Shown: positions 16,622 through 25,024 of the stretch, one piece after another
Layout of the letters: the number at the start of each line of letters is the position of its first letter
How positions within the stretch are numbered: the first letter of the stretch is position 1
Origin: DASQPR01 sp963727415
GTDB lineage: Bacteria > Actinomycetota > Actinomycetes > Mycobacteriales > Micromonosporaceae
DNA: 64,000 nucleotides
NCBI GenBank assembly: GCA_963727415.1
Contig: CAVSGF010000002.1
Location: forward strand, 1,116,001-1,180,000
Direction: 5' to 3'
Translations under genes and position numbers: made by a program
The notes under the pieces: generated by a model
The model's database searches: none
What the model saw: only the letters and a program-made list of their open reading frames with translations
Told to the model about the DNA's origin: nothing

Positions 16622-16717
16622 GCCTCGAACTCACGCCGCCTCGAGCTCACGCAGCCTCGAGCTCACGCCGGCTCCAGCTCACGCCGGCTCCAGCTCACGC
16701 CGGCTCCAGCTCACGCC
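16622..16717. repeat. 16-bp x 6 tandem repeat between convergent genes
   Basis: Six units of 16 bp run without spacers. The left units read GCCTCGAGCTCACGCC with small changes, and the last three are exactly GGCTCCAGCTCACGCC. A seventh, truncated unit (GGCTCA) contains the stop codon of the minus-strand FUSC gene. On the minus strand the array is therefore a series of downstream copies of that gene's end. Confidence 0.93.
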
Positions 16718-16720
16718 GGC

Positions 16721-19072
16721 TCAGCGCCGCCACCAGGGCCGATCGAGCACCGTGCGCACCTGGTGTGCCGGATCGACCAGGTCGCCGCGCAGCCGGTTGA
16801 TGTCGCCGATGTATTGCCCGGCCCAGAGCAGCCGCTCGGCCCGGGTCGCCCGCTGGGCGTCGCGGCCCTTGTCGACGGCGGGTATCACCACGTCGACGAA
16901 TGAGGCCTGGGGCACTCGGGCCGACGACCACATGGGAACTTCGATGCCTTCGTTGGTCAGCGCGTTGCCGAGGTCCCGGTACCACGAGGTGACCTCCCGG
17001 GCACGGTGGCGGAGCAGGTCTACCGGCCCGTCCAGACCGGCGCCGGCCTGCCCCTTCATCGCGAGGCCGTGGACCGCCGCGCCGGCCAGCCGCAGCCGGG
17101 TGGCGCCGTTGGCCAGGGCGGTGATGCTTTCCAGCGGCACGTTCTTGGCGCCGCGCTCGGCCAGATACTGCCGGAACGCGTCGTCCACCCGTACCGTCGA
17201 ACCGACCGCCGCGTCCGGCCCGTCCGGCTCGTTAGCACGGCGTCCGGTAAGGAAGTCGACCGCCTGCGCCAGCGTGTCGGCGCCGGTGTGGAATGACTCC
17301 CCGAGCACGCGGCCCAGCGCCGCGCTCGCGCCCCTTGGCCAGAACAGGGCGCCGGCGATCAGGCTGGCGAGGCAGCCCAACGCCACGTCTTCGACGCGCA
17401 GGATGCCGATCCGCCACCCCTGCGGCGCGATGATGTTGAACAGGATGATTACCGCGACCGTGAACGCGGCCTGCCCAGCGGCGAACGAGATCAGATCCGG
17501 CGCGAACCCGGCCGCGAAAACCGCCAACGGCAGCAGCGGCCAGAGCACCGTCGGGCTGGTGCCGATCAAGCCGACCAGCAGGCCGCCTATGGCGAACCCG
17601 ATCACCGTTCCCCACAGCGCCCGCCAGGCCGTCGCGGATGTTGACAAGGCGTTCGAGCGGAGCACGGACAGGGCGCCCAGAACGATCCAGAACCCCTCCT
17701 GCTGCTCGGTCAGCCGGGCCACCAGTACGGCCGCCGCCAGCCCGGCGGCACCCCGGACACTGTTCTGGAACCACACTGAATGCCGGTCAAGATGGCTGGC
17801 CGCAAGCCGCTCGGCGGTCGCGGCCTCACGCAGGTCGAGGTCCGCGTCGGGGCCAAGGTTCATGGCCCTGGGACGCCGGCCGGCCAGGCGGTCCAGCCAG
17901 GAGCGCGAATCGGCCGCCGCGATCGCCGAGATGGTACGGGCGGTCAGCCCGACGACATAGCCGAGTTCGTGTGCCGCGTACAGCGGGCGATCGAATTCGC
18001 CGCCACCGACCTCGCCCTGGTCGGCCACCAGGGTCCCGAGCCCGGCCGTGGTGCCGCCCTCGGTCGCGTGCTGCAACTCGTACAACGTCTCGGCCGCGAC
18101 CGCCCGGCGCGCCTGATCCAAGCTGGTGATGCCGCGGGCCAGCGCCTCGCACTCGTCAGGCTGGGGCCGGTCCCCACGGTGGCCGAGCACGTCGGCGCTG
18201 GTGTGCAAGGCCTCCGCGGCCACCGTCCGCAACCGCCGGCCTTGGGTCGGCCAGCTCTCCGGCGCGTCGGCGCAGGCGTTGGCGACCGTCGTCGACAGCC
18301 ACTCCAGCTCGTCAACTAGGCGGACGAGCAGACGGCTGCCGGTGCTCAGCGCGATCGGACGTACGGCCGAGGCGCGGAACGCCGCCCGCAGTTGCTTGAC
18401 CGATCGCCACATGCTGACCAGCGGATCGCCGCCGGCCGGGTCCGGCCGCAGTTCCAGCATCCGGCCGAGAGCGTCACAGGTTGCCGCGGCCTGCATCCGC
18501 AACCGGTTCTGTTCCTGCGGCGGCCAGATGAACAGCGCCGCCGGGATAGCGATCGCGCAGGCTATTGCCCAGCCTGCCAACCGGTCTGGGATGTCGGCGG
18601 TGGTGCCGGGAAGCATCACCGGAAGGATGAAGGTCAGCAGCGCTGCCCGGCCGGCGCCCGCGATGGTCGAGCTGATCACGCCGGCGAACAAGACCAGGAA
18701 GGTGACCACCGCCATCGAGACGACCGCCAGCCAGTCCGGGTGAGCGAGCACCGATCCCGCGACGATCAGCGCAGCCCCGGTAATCGCCAGGAACGTGTAC
18801 GCCGACGTGCGCGCGCCCCGGGTGCCCGGGAAGTCGACGAACAGCAGCAGCGCGAACGAACCGAACGCGGTGAACACGGCCAGCTGCGCACCCCCGATGA
18901 GCTGCGATCCGATGGCGAACGCGGCTGGCACCACGATGGCGGCACGAGCCGCCTTGCGCGCCGCGTACGAGTGGAGGTCGCGGCTGAGCTGGGCGCGCCA
19001 CCGGGCGATCCGGGCCGAAGCCGTCGGCGGCCCTTTGGACGGGCCGGCCACGCCGGCCGATGACCCGGCCAC
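16721..19072 (-). CDS. FUSC-family inner-membrane transporter (aromatic-acid-exporter-like)
   Basis: The 783-residue protein has the duplicated architecture of FUSC/YccS-type exporters. The first block of about six membrane helices spans residues 35-195 and starts KAARAAIVVPAAFAIGSQLIGG. A long soluble helical region covers about 200-420. The second helix block (about 435-600) has FWIVLGALSVLRSNALSTSATAWRALWGT, and a cytoplasmic C-terminal helical domain follows. The family is linked to efflux of aromatic acids or fusaric acid. I chose GTG 19072, which lies 1 bp after the UBP zinc-finger stop and so is probably translated by coupling; GTG 19051 is an alternative. It is the last gene of the redox-signalling operon. 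Its 3' end runs into a tandem repeat. Confidence 0.85.
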   Translation of the reverse strand: MAGSSAGVAGPSKGPPTASARIARWRAQLSRDLHSYAARKAARAAIVVPAAFAIGSQLIGGAQLAVFTAFGSFALLLFVDFPGTRGARTSAYTFLAITGAALIVAGSVLAHPDWLAVVSMAVVTFLVLFAGVISSTIAGAGRAALLTFILPVMLPGTTADIPDRLAGWAIACAIAIPAALFIWPPQEQNRLRMQAAATCDALGRMLELRPDPAGGDPLVSMWRSVKQLRAAFRASAVRPIALSTGSRLLVRLVDELEWLSTTVANACADAPESWPTQGRRLRTVAAEALHTSADVLGHRGDRPQPDECEALARGITSLDQARRAVAAETLYELQHATEGGTTAGLGTLVADQGEVGGGEFDRPLYAAHELGYVVGLTARTISAIAAADSRSWLDRLAGRRPRAMNLGPDADLDLREAATAERLAASHLDRHSVWFQNSVRGAAGLAAAVLVARLTEQQEGFWIVLGALSVLRSNALSTSATAWRALWGTVIGFAIGGLLVGLIGTSPTVLWPLLPLAVFAAGFAPDLISFAAGQAAFTVAVIILFNIIAPQGWRIGILRVEDVALGCLASLIAGALFWPRGASAALGRVLGESFHTGADTLAQAVDFLTGRRANEPDGPDAAVGSTVRVDDAFRQYLAERGAKNVPLESITALANGATRLRLAGAAVHGLAMKGQAGAGLDGPVDLLRHRAREVTSWYRDLGNALTNEGIEVPMWSSARVPQASFVDVVIPAVDKGRDAQRATRAERLLWAGQYIGDINRLRGDLVDPAHQVRTVLDRPWWRR

Positions 19073-19073
19073 G

Positions 19074-19427
19074 TCAGTGGATGTGCTGGCGCCAGTCGGC
19101 TGGAACCCGGCCGGACGGACCGGGCGTCGGCTGATCGAGCGGATGGTGGTGAGGCGCGGCCAGTCGCGGACCGTCGAGGAAGTCGTCTGTGGCGTAGTTC
19201 CAGAACCAGCTCTCGCCCGGCTCGAAACTCTGGACGACCGGGTGCCCGGTCGCGGCGTAGTGGGCGTGAGCGTGCTGCGACGGTGATGTATCGCAGCAGC
19301 CCACATGACCGCACTGGGCGCACCGGCGGAGATGTACCCACCAGCCGCCGCTCTGGTCGCACTCCATGCATCCGGTGCCGCTGGGTGGAACCGCCGGGTC
19401 GATCGACAAGGAGTTGGGTTCGGTCAC
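19074..19427 (-). CDS. UBP-type zinc finger protein
   Basis: The 117-residue protein is a single ZnF-UBP domain. The ligands are visible in order: CMECDQSGGWWVHLR, CAQCGHVGCCDTSP, HAHAHYAATGHPVVQS and the closing FEPGESWFWNYATDDFL. In eukaryotes this fold binds the C-terminal Gly-Gly of ubiquitin. Actinobacteria use it in another, unsettled way, often beside cNMP-domain kinases and thioredoxin-reductase-like proteins, as here. I chose GTG 19427 because GAGGAG lies eight bases upstream, within the last codons of the kinase gene. A metal- or redox-sensing adaptor role for the operon is my inference. Confidence 0.9.
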   Translation of the reverse strand: MTEPNSLSIDPAVPPSGTGCMECDQSGGWWVHLRRCAQCGHVGCCDTSPSQHAHAHYAATGHPVVQSFEPGESWFWNYATDDFLDGPRLAAPHHHPLDQPTPGPSGRVPADWRQHIH

Positions 19428-19429
19428 GA

Positions 19430-20971
19430 TCAACGCTCCTCGTTGGTGGCTGCAGGAGCCCCACCCCGATCGTCCGGAACCGCGACGTTGGGGCCGGCCA
19501 ATGGAAGGCGTACCACGAACCGGGTGTCACCGGGCGCCGATTCGACCGACAGATCCCCGTGATGCTTGTCAACCACGATTCGCCAGGAAATGTCCAGCCC
19601 GAGTCCGGTACCCTCGCCAACCGGCTTGGTGGTGAAGAACGGTTCGAAGATACGTGGCTTGATCGACTCGTCGATGCCGGGACCGGTGTCGCTGATCTGG
19701 ACCTCAAGCGAGTCATCGATCCGGCGGGTCCGGATGGTCAGCGTGCCGCGACCGTCCATGGCCTGCACCGCATTGTCGATCAGGTTGGTCCAGACCTGGT
19801 TGAGCTCGGCCGCGTAAACCGGCACGTGTGGTAGCGATCGGTCGTACTCCTTGACCACGTCGATGTGCTTGCCGATCTTGCGGTTGAGCATGATCAGTGT
19901 GCTGTCCAGTAGCTCGTGTACGTCGACGACGGCGAACGGCGCCCGGTCCATCTGGGAGTACTGCTTCACGGCCGTCACCAGGTTGGAGATGCGGTTGGTC
20001 GAGTCCTCGATCTCGTCCATCAGCATCTCGGTCTCCAACGTGTAGGTGAGCCAGCGCACGGCGGCTTCGATGGTGCTGCTGTCCACCGTCGCGGCCAGCT
20101 CATCCAGCCACTCGATGTCCATGCCGGCTTGCACGAAGGTCGGAGCGATCTCGTAACCTCCAGCGACGTTGTGAGCGTCGAACCAATCGCTTAGCTGGTC
20201 CTCCCGGTCGGAGGCCTCAAGCGGGCTGAGCGCCGGAGCCTTCGCCACTCGCTCCACCGCCGCTTCCTGAAGCCGGATCAACGTCTCGAGCGTCTTGCGG
20301 TCGTACGACCCACCGGCGATCAGCGCCAGCTTGTGGCGCATACCGGCGACACGCTCGCGGAGCAGCGAGGTGGCCCGTACCGAGGCGGCCGCCGGGTTGT
20401 TCAGCTCGTGGGTCAGCCCGGCCGAGAGCGACCCCAGCGCCAGCAGCCGCTCTCGCTGGCTGATTGCCCGCTGCCGGCTCTGGTTACCGAAGAACAGACC
20501 TTCCAGCAGGTGTACCGCCATCGGGAACCACTCGGCCATCAACGTGGCGAAGTCGTCCGCGTCGAGGACGTAGAACCTGCTGTCGGTCAGCGCACGGCAG
20601 GTGGCGTTGTAGGTCTGCGGTACCCGGTCGCCGAGGTAGGCCGACCAGGCGCCGGTGTATACCCCGACCTGGCTGGTCCGGCTGATCTCGACGTCGTCGG
20701 CGCCGACCCGGCGGGACAGGGTGAGCGAACCGTCCAGCATCACGTAGAAGCAGGTCGCCGGATCCCCTTCACGGAAGATCACGCCGGGTTTCAGATGCTG
20801 AACCGTGCCGTGCTCGCACAGCCATCGCAGCTGCTCATCGTTTAGCTTCTCGAACAGGAACAGCGTTCTGAGCTCGTTGATGTCGCACGGCAGCGTTTCG
20901 ACGATGATCGCCGATTCGGCGTCGCCCGCGCCGGTGGCCCGCGTGGACAGTCCGTCCTGGGTGTCGGTCAT
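19430..20971 (-). CDS. Cyclic-nucleotide-binding-domain sensor histidine kinase
   Basis: The 513-residue protein has a Crp-type cNMP-binding domain (about 35-160: LFEKLNDEQLRWLCEHG, GVIFREGDPATCFYVMLDGSL). It is followed by a dimerisation domain with LGSLSAGLTHELNNPAAA (phospho-accepting His188) and a C-terminal ATPase domain with NLIDNAVQAM, DTGPGID, FFTTKPVGEGTGLGL. There is no transmembrane segment, so it is a cytoplasmic sensor. Whether the Crp-type domain still binds a nucleotide is unclear. Its natural partner is the receiver domain fused to the reductase encoded just upstream. ATG 20971 has AAGGG about ten bases upstream. The downstream UBP gene starts at the stop codon, so the operon is tightly packed. 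Confidence 0.93.
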   Translation of the reverse strand: MTDTQDGLSTRATGAGDAESAIIVETLPCDINELRTLFLFEKLNDEQLRWLCEHGTVQHLKPGVIFREGDPATCFYVMLDGSLTLSRRVGADDVEISRTSQVGVYTGAWSAYLGDRVPQTYNATCRALTDSRFYVLDADDFATLMAEWFPMAVHLLEGLFFGNQSRQRAISQRERLLALGSLSAGLTHELNNPAAASVRATSLLRERVAGMRHKLALIAGGSYDRKTLETLIRLQEAAVERVAKAPALSPLEASDREDQLSDWFDAHNVAGGYEIAPTFVQAGMDIEWLDELAATVDSSTIEAAVRWLTYTLETEMLMDEIEDSTNRISNLVTAVKQYSQMDRAPFAVVDVHELLDSTLIMLNRKIGKHIDVVKEYDRSLPHVPVYAAELNQVWTNLIDNAVQAMDGRGTLTIRTRRIDDSLEVQISDTGPGIDESIKPRIFEPFFTTKPVGEGTGLGLDISWRIVVDKHHGDLSVESAPGDTRFVVRLPLAGPNVAVPDDRGGAPAATNEER

Positions 20972-21105
20972 ATGGTCACAACCCTTCGAGAAGTGCCGTC
21001 TTTCCGGATCGTCCGGGCTCGGGGTTCGCGCTGCCTCCGGAAGTCGCGGGGGAGACCCATTCGGGAGGCCCGCCAATCCAGGGGGTAACGCCCCTCTACG
21101 CGGCG

Positions 21106-22787
21106 CTAAAGGCCTTCCAGGTATCGGTGCACGAGCATCACCGCCATCGCTCCCTCGCCGACCGCGGAGGCCACCCGCTTCGCTGACTCCGCGCGGGCGT
21201 CGCCGGCCACGAATACGCCCGGGACGCTGGTCTCCAGGTGGTACGGCACCCGATCGAGCGTCCATCCGGCCGGCGCCGACCCGTCCGCGCTCAGGTCGGG
21301 CCCGGCGAGGACGAAGCCGCGCGCGTCTCGCGGAGACCACGCCGTCAAGCCAGTCGGTCAGCGGCGCGGCGCCGATGAACACGAACAGCCACCCCGCGTC
21401 GACGCGTTCGGTGCTCCCGGTCGCCTGGTCGCGGAGCGTGAGACGTTCGAGATGGTCGTCGCCGTGCGCCTCGAGCACCACCGTTTGCGTACGGACCTTG
21501 ATGTTCGGAATGCTGCGCGATCTGCTGGATCAGGTAGTAGGACATCGAGTCCTGCAGCGACTTGCCCCGCGACCAGCAGGGTCACCGACTCCGCGCATTA
21601 CGGGACAGGTACACCGCCGACTGCCCGGCCGAATTGGCGCCGCCGACGATGTAGACGTCCTGCGAGGCGCAGTTGGGCGCCTCGGTCAGGGCGGAGCCGT
21701 AGTACACGCCGCGGCCGGTGAAGACGTCCAGGTGCGCGGCGTCCAGGCGCCGGTATGAGACGCCGGTCGCCAGGATGACGGTGTGGGCGTCCACCGAGGC
21801 GCCGTCTGCGAACCGCACCGTCCGCGCCGATCCGTTCACCTCAAGGGCCACCACGTCACGGGTGGTGATGAGCTCGGCGCCGAACTTGACCGCTTGGCGG
21901 CGGGCGCGCTCGGTCAGCTGCGCGCCCGACACGCCGTCCGGGAAGCCGAGGTAGTTCTCGATCCGGGAGCTCTGGCCGGCCTGCCCGCCGGTGGCGGTCC
22001 GCTCGATCAGTACGGTGCGCAGACCTTCGGACGCCCCGTACACCGCCGAGCCCAGCCCGGCCGGACCGCCGCCGATGACGATCAGGTCGTAGAAGTCCTT
22101 CGCGGGGGTGGTCGCGAGGCCCACCCGCTCGGCCAGGGCGCTGTCGCTGGGCGCGGCCAGAGCGGTGCCGTCCGGCGTGACCACCAGGGGCAGCGCCTGC
22201 GGATCGGCGCCGGCGGCGTCCAGCAGGCGCCGGCCCTCCGGCGTCTGCGACGAGTACCAGTGGTACGGCACCTGATTGCGTGCCAGGAACTCTCGTACCT
22301 CGGAGGATCGCGCCGACCAGCGGTGACCGACCACCTTGGTCTCCTTGACCGGCCGGTAGTCCGAGGCGCGCCATGCGTCCAGCTGAGCGTCGATCACCGG
22401 ATACAGCTTCTCCTCCGGCGGGTCCCACGGCTTGAGCAGGTAGTAGTCGAGGTCGACGACGTTGATCGCGTCGATCGCCGCGCCGGTGTCGGCGTACGCG
22501 GTCAGCAGCACCCGGCGAGCTGCCGGATGAAGGTCCATCGCGGCTTCGAGGAACTCCAGGCCGCTCATGTGTGGCATGCGGTAATCGGCTAGCAGGATCG
22601 CCACCGCGTCGCCGCGCAACTTCATCTCGCGCAGCGCATCGAGGGCTTGTTCACCGCTTTCGGCGCGGACGATCCGGTACTCCTCGCCGTACTGCCGACG
22701 CAGGTCGCGGGCCACTGCCCGGGATACACCGGGGTCGTCGTCGACTGTCAAGATCGACGGTCGGGCGACCGTCGCCGGGGTGGTCAT
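21106..22787 (-). pseudogene. Response regulator-thioredoxin reductase fusion, interrupted by four frameshifts
   Basis: The intact first 401 codons encode a receiver domain (DDD 16-18, phospho-acceptor Asp68 in LLADYRMPHMSG, Lys in YYLLKPW) and a glutaredoxin-like linker (about 150-225). A thioredoxin-reductase-like FAD domain follows (GGGPAGLGSAVYGASEG, TGGQAGQSSRIENYLGFP, YIVGGANSAGQSA). The rest (SYYLIQQIAQ, VVLEAHGDDHLERL, GWLFVFIGAAPLTDWL, SVPGVFVAGDAR) is all present but spread over different frames. The breaks lie near 21580-21593 (-1 or +2), 21561-21573 (+1), 21507-21516 (+1) and 21328-21337 (+1). The reductase lacks the CxxC of true thioredoxin reductases, as expected for this fused family. 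GGAGG precedes ATG 22787. Either sequence error or a decaying gene; a histidine kinase, UBP finger and FUSC gene follow. Confidence 0.85.
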
Positions 22788-23196
22788 TCGGGATCCTCCG
22801 TAGTCGTCCGCGCGGCGCGCTCGGGGCGCGGGTCTGCCGTCGGTCTGGTCGCCTCCGGGTTGCCCCGGTCCCTTCCCAGGTAGCCCTCGTTTCCGGGTTG
22901 CCCGGGTCCGCTCCAGGGTGCCCTAGCTTCCGGGTTGCCCGGTCGCTTCCCGGAGTCCGGAGCCGTGATCTGGGAATCATGGCCCCCGGAATCTGGGTTC
23001 CGGCATTCTGGGTTCCGGCACTTCGAGTTCCGGCACCCGGCATCCGCTGGCTCGTCCGCGCGTCGCGTGGGCCAACTCCGTACACCCTACGGGTCGGCCG
23101 ACGGCCGCGACCAGCGCGAGACCGCCTGGTTGGAGCGGCTTCGCTGGTCGCGGAAATCATCCCCTCGATGGCGATGGGGGAGTACTATCCCGCGAC
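22788..23196. other. 409-bp divergent spacer with degenerate repeats
   Basis: No gene is supported here. It contains the promoters of the redox operon (minus) and the glyoxalase-like gene (plus). It also holds three 15-bp tandem units at 22991-23035 (ATCTGGGTTCCGGCA, TTCTGGGTTCCGGCA, CTTCGAGTTCCGGCA). Three looser copies of a TTCCGGGTTGCCCGG-type sequence lie between about 22850 and 22960. No clear -10/-35 pair stands out. Confidence 0.6.
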
Positions 23197-24096
23197 ATGC
23201 CGAAGCTGTTCAACGTCGTTTTCGACTGTGCCGACGCGTACGCCATGGCTTCGTTCTGGAGCGCGGTGATGCAGATGCCACTCGACGAGGAACTCGACCC
23301 GGACGATGACGAGACCTGGGTCGAGCTGCCCGAGGGTCCCAACCTCTACTTCCAGGAAGTTCCGGAGCCGAAGCTGGTGAAGAACCGGATGCACGTGTGC
23401 CTGAGCCCAGACACGGCTCGGGACCTGGATGTCGAGCGTCTAATCAGTCTCGGAGCGACCATCGTCGCCGATCGTCGCGAGCAGGACGGGCAGGGATGGG
23501 TGGTCCTGGCCGATCCGGAGGGCAATGAGTTCTGCATGCTGCGCAGCGCGAGCGAGCGGGCGGCGGCTCGAGCTGCCGAGCAGCAGGCAGCGGGGTTGTC
23601 CCCGCCAGCGGCGCAGTCCCGGCCAGTGCAAACCGAGTCGCCGCAGTCCGGGTCACCGCAGTCCGGGTCCGCATCGCCGGTGTCGGTACCGTCTCCGTCG
23701 ACGCCCGGTGACGATGCTGGACCCGCGAATGGTTCCGCGCCGGCGGGCGTTGCTGGGGCGGCGCATACTGCGGGACACACGCATATTCCAGGGCACGCGC
23801 ACCATCCTGGGCATGTGCACCATCTGGGCCATTCTCATCTTCCGGGGCACGCGCATACAACTGAGGCGGCGCATCGTGGCCACGCAGAGAGTCCCGGGCA
23901 GGCAGGGATCCCCGGGCACGTAGGGATTCCCGGGCACGCAGGGATTCCCGGGCACGCGGATGCTGCCGGCGCGGCGCCGCCGGTGGGCGGACCGGCCACT
24001 CCATCTGGCCGCGCCCCGGCCGAGGGCAACGCGCCAGCCGATGGCGGTGCTCCGCCGACGGGCGGTGGCGCAGGGCCGGATGGCCGCACCGTATGA
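23197..24096 (+). CDS. VOC/glyoxalase-like domain protein with histidine-rich C-terminal tail
   Basis: Residues 1-118 are one glyoxalase/bleomycin-resistance-type (VOC) half-fold: LFNVVFDCADAYAMASFWSAV, WVELPEGPNLYFQEVPEPK, MHVCLSPDTARDLDVE, GWVVLADPEGNEFCML. This is the common actinobacterial 'VOC family' single-domain type. Residues 119-189 are a Pro/Ser/Gln-rich linker. Residues 190-253 contain 18 histidines, mostly as xPGH or GHxH units in 5- to 6-residue repeats, and the rest is Gly/Pro/Ala. Such a tail should bind Ni, Cu, Zn or Co. VOC enzymes themselves are metal-dependent, so the tail may store or deliver metal; this is inference. The stop overlaps the start of the Nudix gene (ATGA), so the two are co-translated. 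Confidence 0.82.
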   Translation: MPKLFNVVFDCADAYAMASFWSAVMQMPLDEELDPDDDETWVELPEGPNLYFQEVPEPKLVKNRMHVCLSPDTARDLDVERLISLGATIVADRREQDGQGWVVLADPEGNEFCMLRSASERAAARAAEQQAAGLSPPAAQSRPVQTESPQSGSPQSGSASPVSVPSPSTPGDDAGPANGSAPAGVAGAAHTAGHTHIPGHAHHPGHVHHLGHSHLPGHAHTTEAAHRGHAESPGQAGIPGHVGIPGHAGIPGHADAAGAAPPVGGPATPSGRAPAEGNAPADGGAPPTGGGAGPDGRTV

Positions 24097-24593
24097 CCGA
24101 TAGACGGCGTACCCGGCTCGCCGCCTACGGAGTGTGTGTCCGGGACGTGGTGGGCGAGGGCGCATCGGAGATCTTGCTGGCCCGGTTCATCTCTCGTGAC
24201 GGCACGCGCCGCCACTGGACCCTGCCGGGCGGCGGGGTCGAGCACGGGGAGGACCCGTACCAGGCGGTGATCCGCGAGTTCGCCGAGGAGACCGGGTACG
24301 AGGTGGTGGTCCGCCAACTGCTCGGCGTCGACGCGCGCAGCCACCGGCTTCGCTCCGGCCTGACTTCGGTCGATATGCACCACGTCGGCGTGTACTACGC
24401 CGTTGACATTGTCGGGGGCGACCTGCGTCACGAAGTCGCCGGCTCCACCGATATGGCGGCGTGGGTACCGGCGTCCGAGGTACCAGAGCTGGAACGCGCG
24501 GTGATCATCGAGGTCGGGCTGCGCCTGGCCCGGCAGTTGCCGGCTGACGGGCATGTCGAACCCGTGCCGGTTGATGGGTTGCTGCGTCAATGA
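24093..24593 (+). CDS. Nudix hydrolase
   Basis: The 166-residue protein has a complete Nudix box, GGGVEHGEDPYQAVIREF followed by AEETGYEV, supplying the metal-binding glutamates. It is preceded by the beta strand HWTLPGG. It should hydrolyse a nucleoside diphosphate linked to another moiety; the substrate is undefined. The N-terminus (RRTRLAAYGVCVRD) and length suit a small housekeeping or sanitising Nudix enzyme. It overlaps the upstream VOC gene by 4 bp and is therefore probably translated only after it. The pairing with a metal-binding-tailed VOC protein suggests a joint detoxification task, which is speculative. Confidence 0.92.
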   Translation: MTDRRRTRLAAYGVCVRDVVGEGASEILLARFISRDGTRRHWTLPGGGVEHGEDPYQAVIREFAEETGYEVVVRQLLGVDARSHRLRSGLTSVDMHHVGVYYAVDIVGGDLRHEVAGSTDMAAWVPASEVPELERAVIIEVGLRLARQLPADGHVEPVPVDGLLRQ

Positions 24594-25024
24594 GCCCCGG
24601 GGAGGTTCCTGGGCGCGCGGACCAACTGATCTGACGCTGACCGAGTACCGCGATCCGTATGGCGACCCGCTCGCGACGCTGGTGATCCCGCAACCGATAC
24701 GCGGGTGGTCGGTGATCCTGGGCCTGGTTGGTGAGAACGCGCTGGCCCGGCGGCGTGATCGCTGGACCCCGGCTCGGCAGCCGGACCGCGGTGGTCCACC
24801 GTGCCTGCGGCGACGAGCGGTCCATCGCCTCCGGATCGAGGGGCGTGCGCGCGGCATTGCAGGCCGGCGCGAGAAACGCCTTTGCGGAAAGTGGACGCTC
24901 ATGGCTGTCCGAGACGCCGGATGACAACCATGAGCGTCCACTTCGTTCGCCTGCCGCGCGCGGCACGGATGACGATTCGCCGCAGTACGTAGCTGGGCAT
25001 GGGAAACTGTCTGATATCTGCGGT
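24594..25024. other. 431-bp convergent spacer
   Basis: This lies between the Nudix gene (plus) and the methyltransferase gene (minus). I see no convincing gene on either strand and no tRNA-like fold. Its one structured feature is the long inverted repeat at 24889-24943. Confidence 0.6.
24889..24943. repeat. 55-bp palindromic element (16-bp perfect arms)
   Basis: AAGTGGACGCTCATGG at 24889-24904 is exactly inverted at 24928-24943. The 23-base centre holds a weaker nested complement (TGTCCG ... CGGATGACA). It is isolated in a gene-free spacer, more than 290 bp from the Nudix stop and 80 bp from the methyltransferase stop. It looks more like a dispersed palindromic repeat than a simple terminator. 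Confidence 0.75.

Noticed and set aside
16622..16717. Possible CRISPR array
   Set aside because: The 16-bp units are directly adjacent with no spacers, and there are no cas genes; this is a simple tandem repeat. The same applies to 25332-25466.
21328..21593. Programmed ribosomal frameshifting in the regulator-reductase gene
   Set aside because: Four separate shifts of mixed sign, with no slippery heptamer or stimulatory structure evident, make this implausible.
24594..25024. tRNA or small RNA gene
   Set aside because: No T-loop consensus (GGTTCGAxTCC) or cloverleaf could be found here or in the other spacers; only the palindrome stands out.
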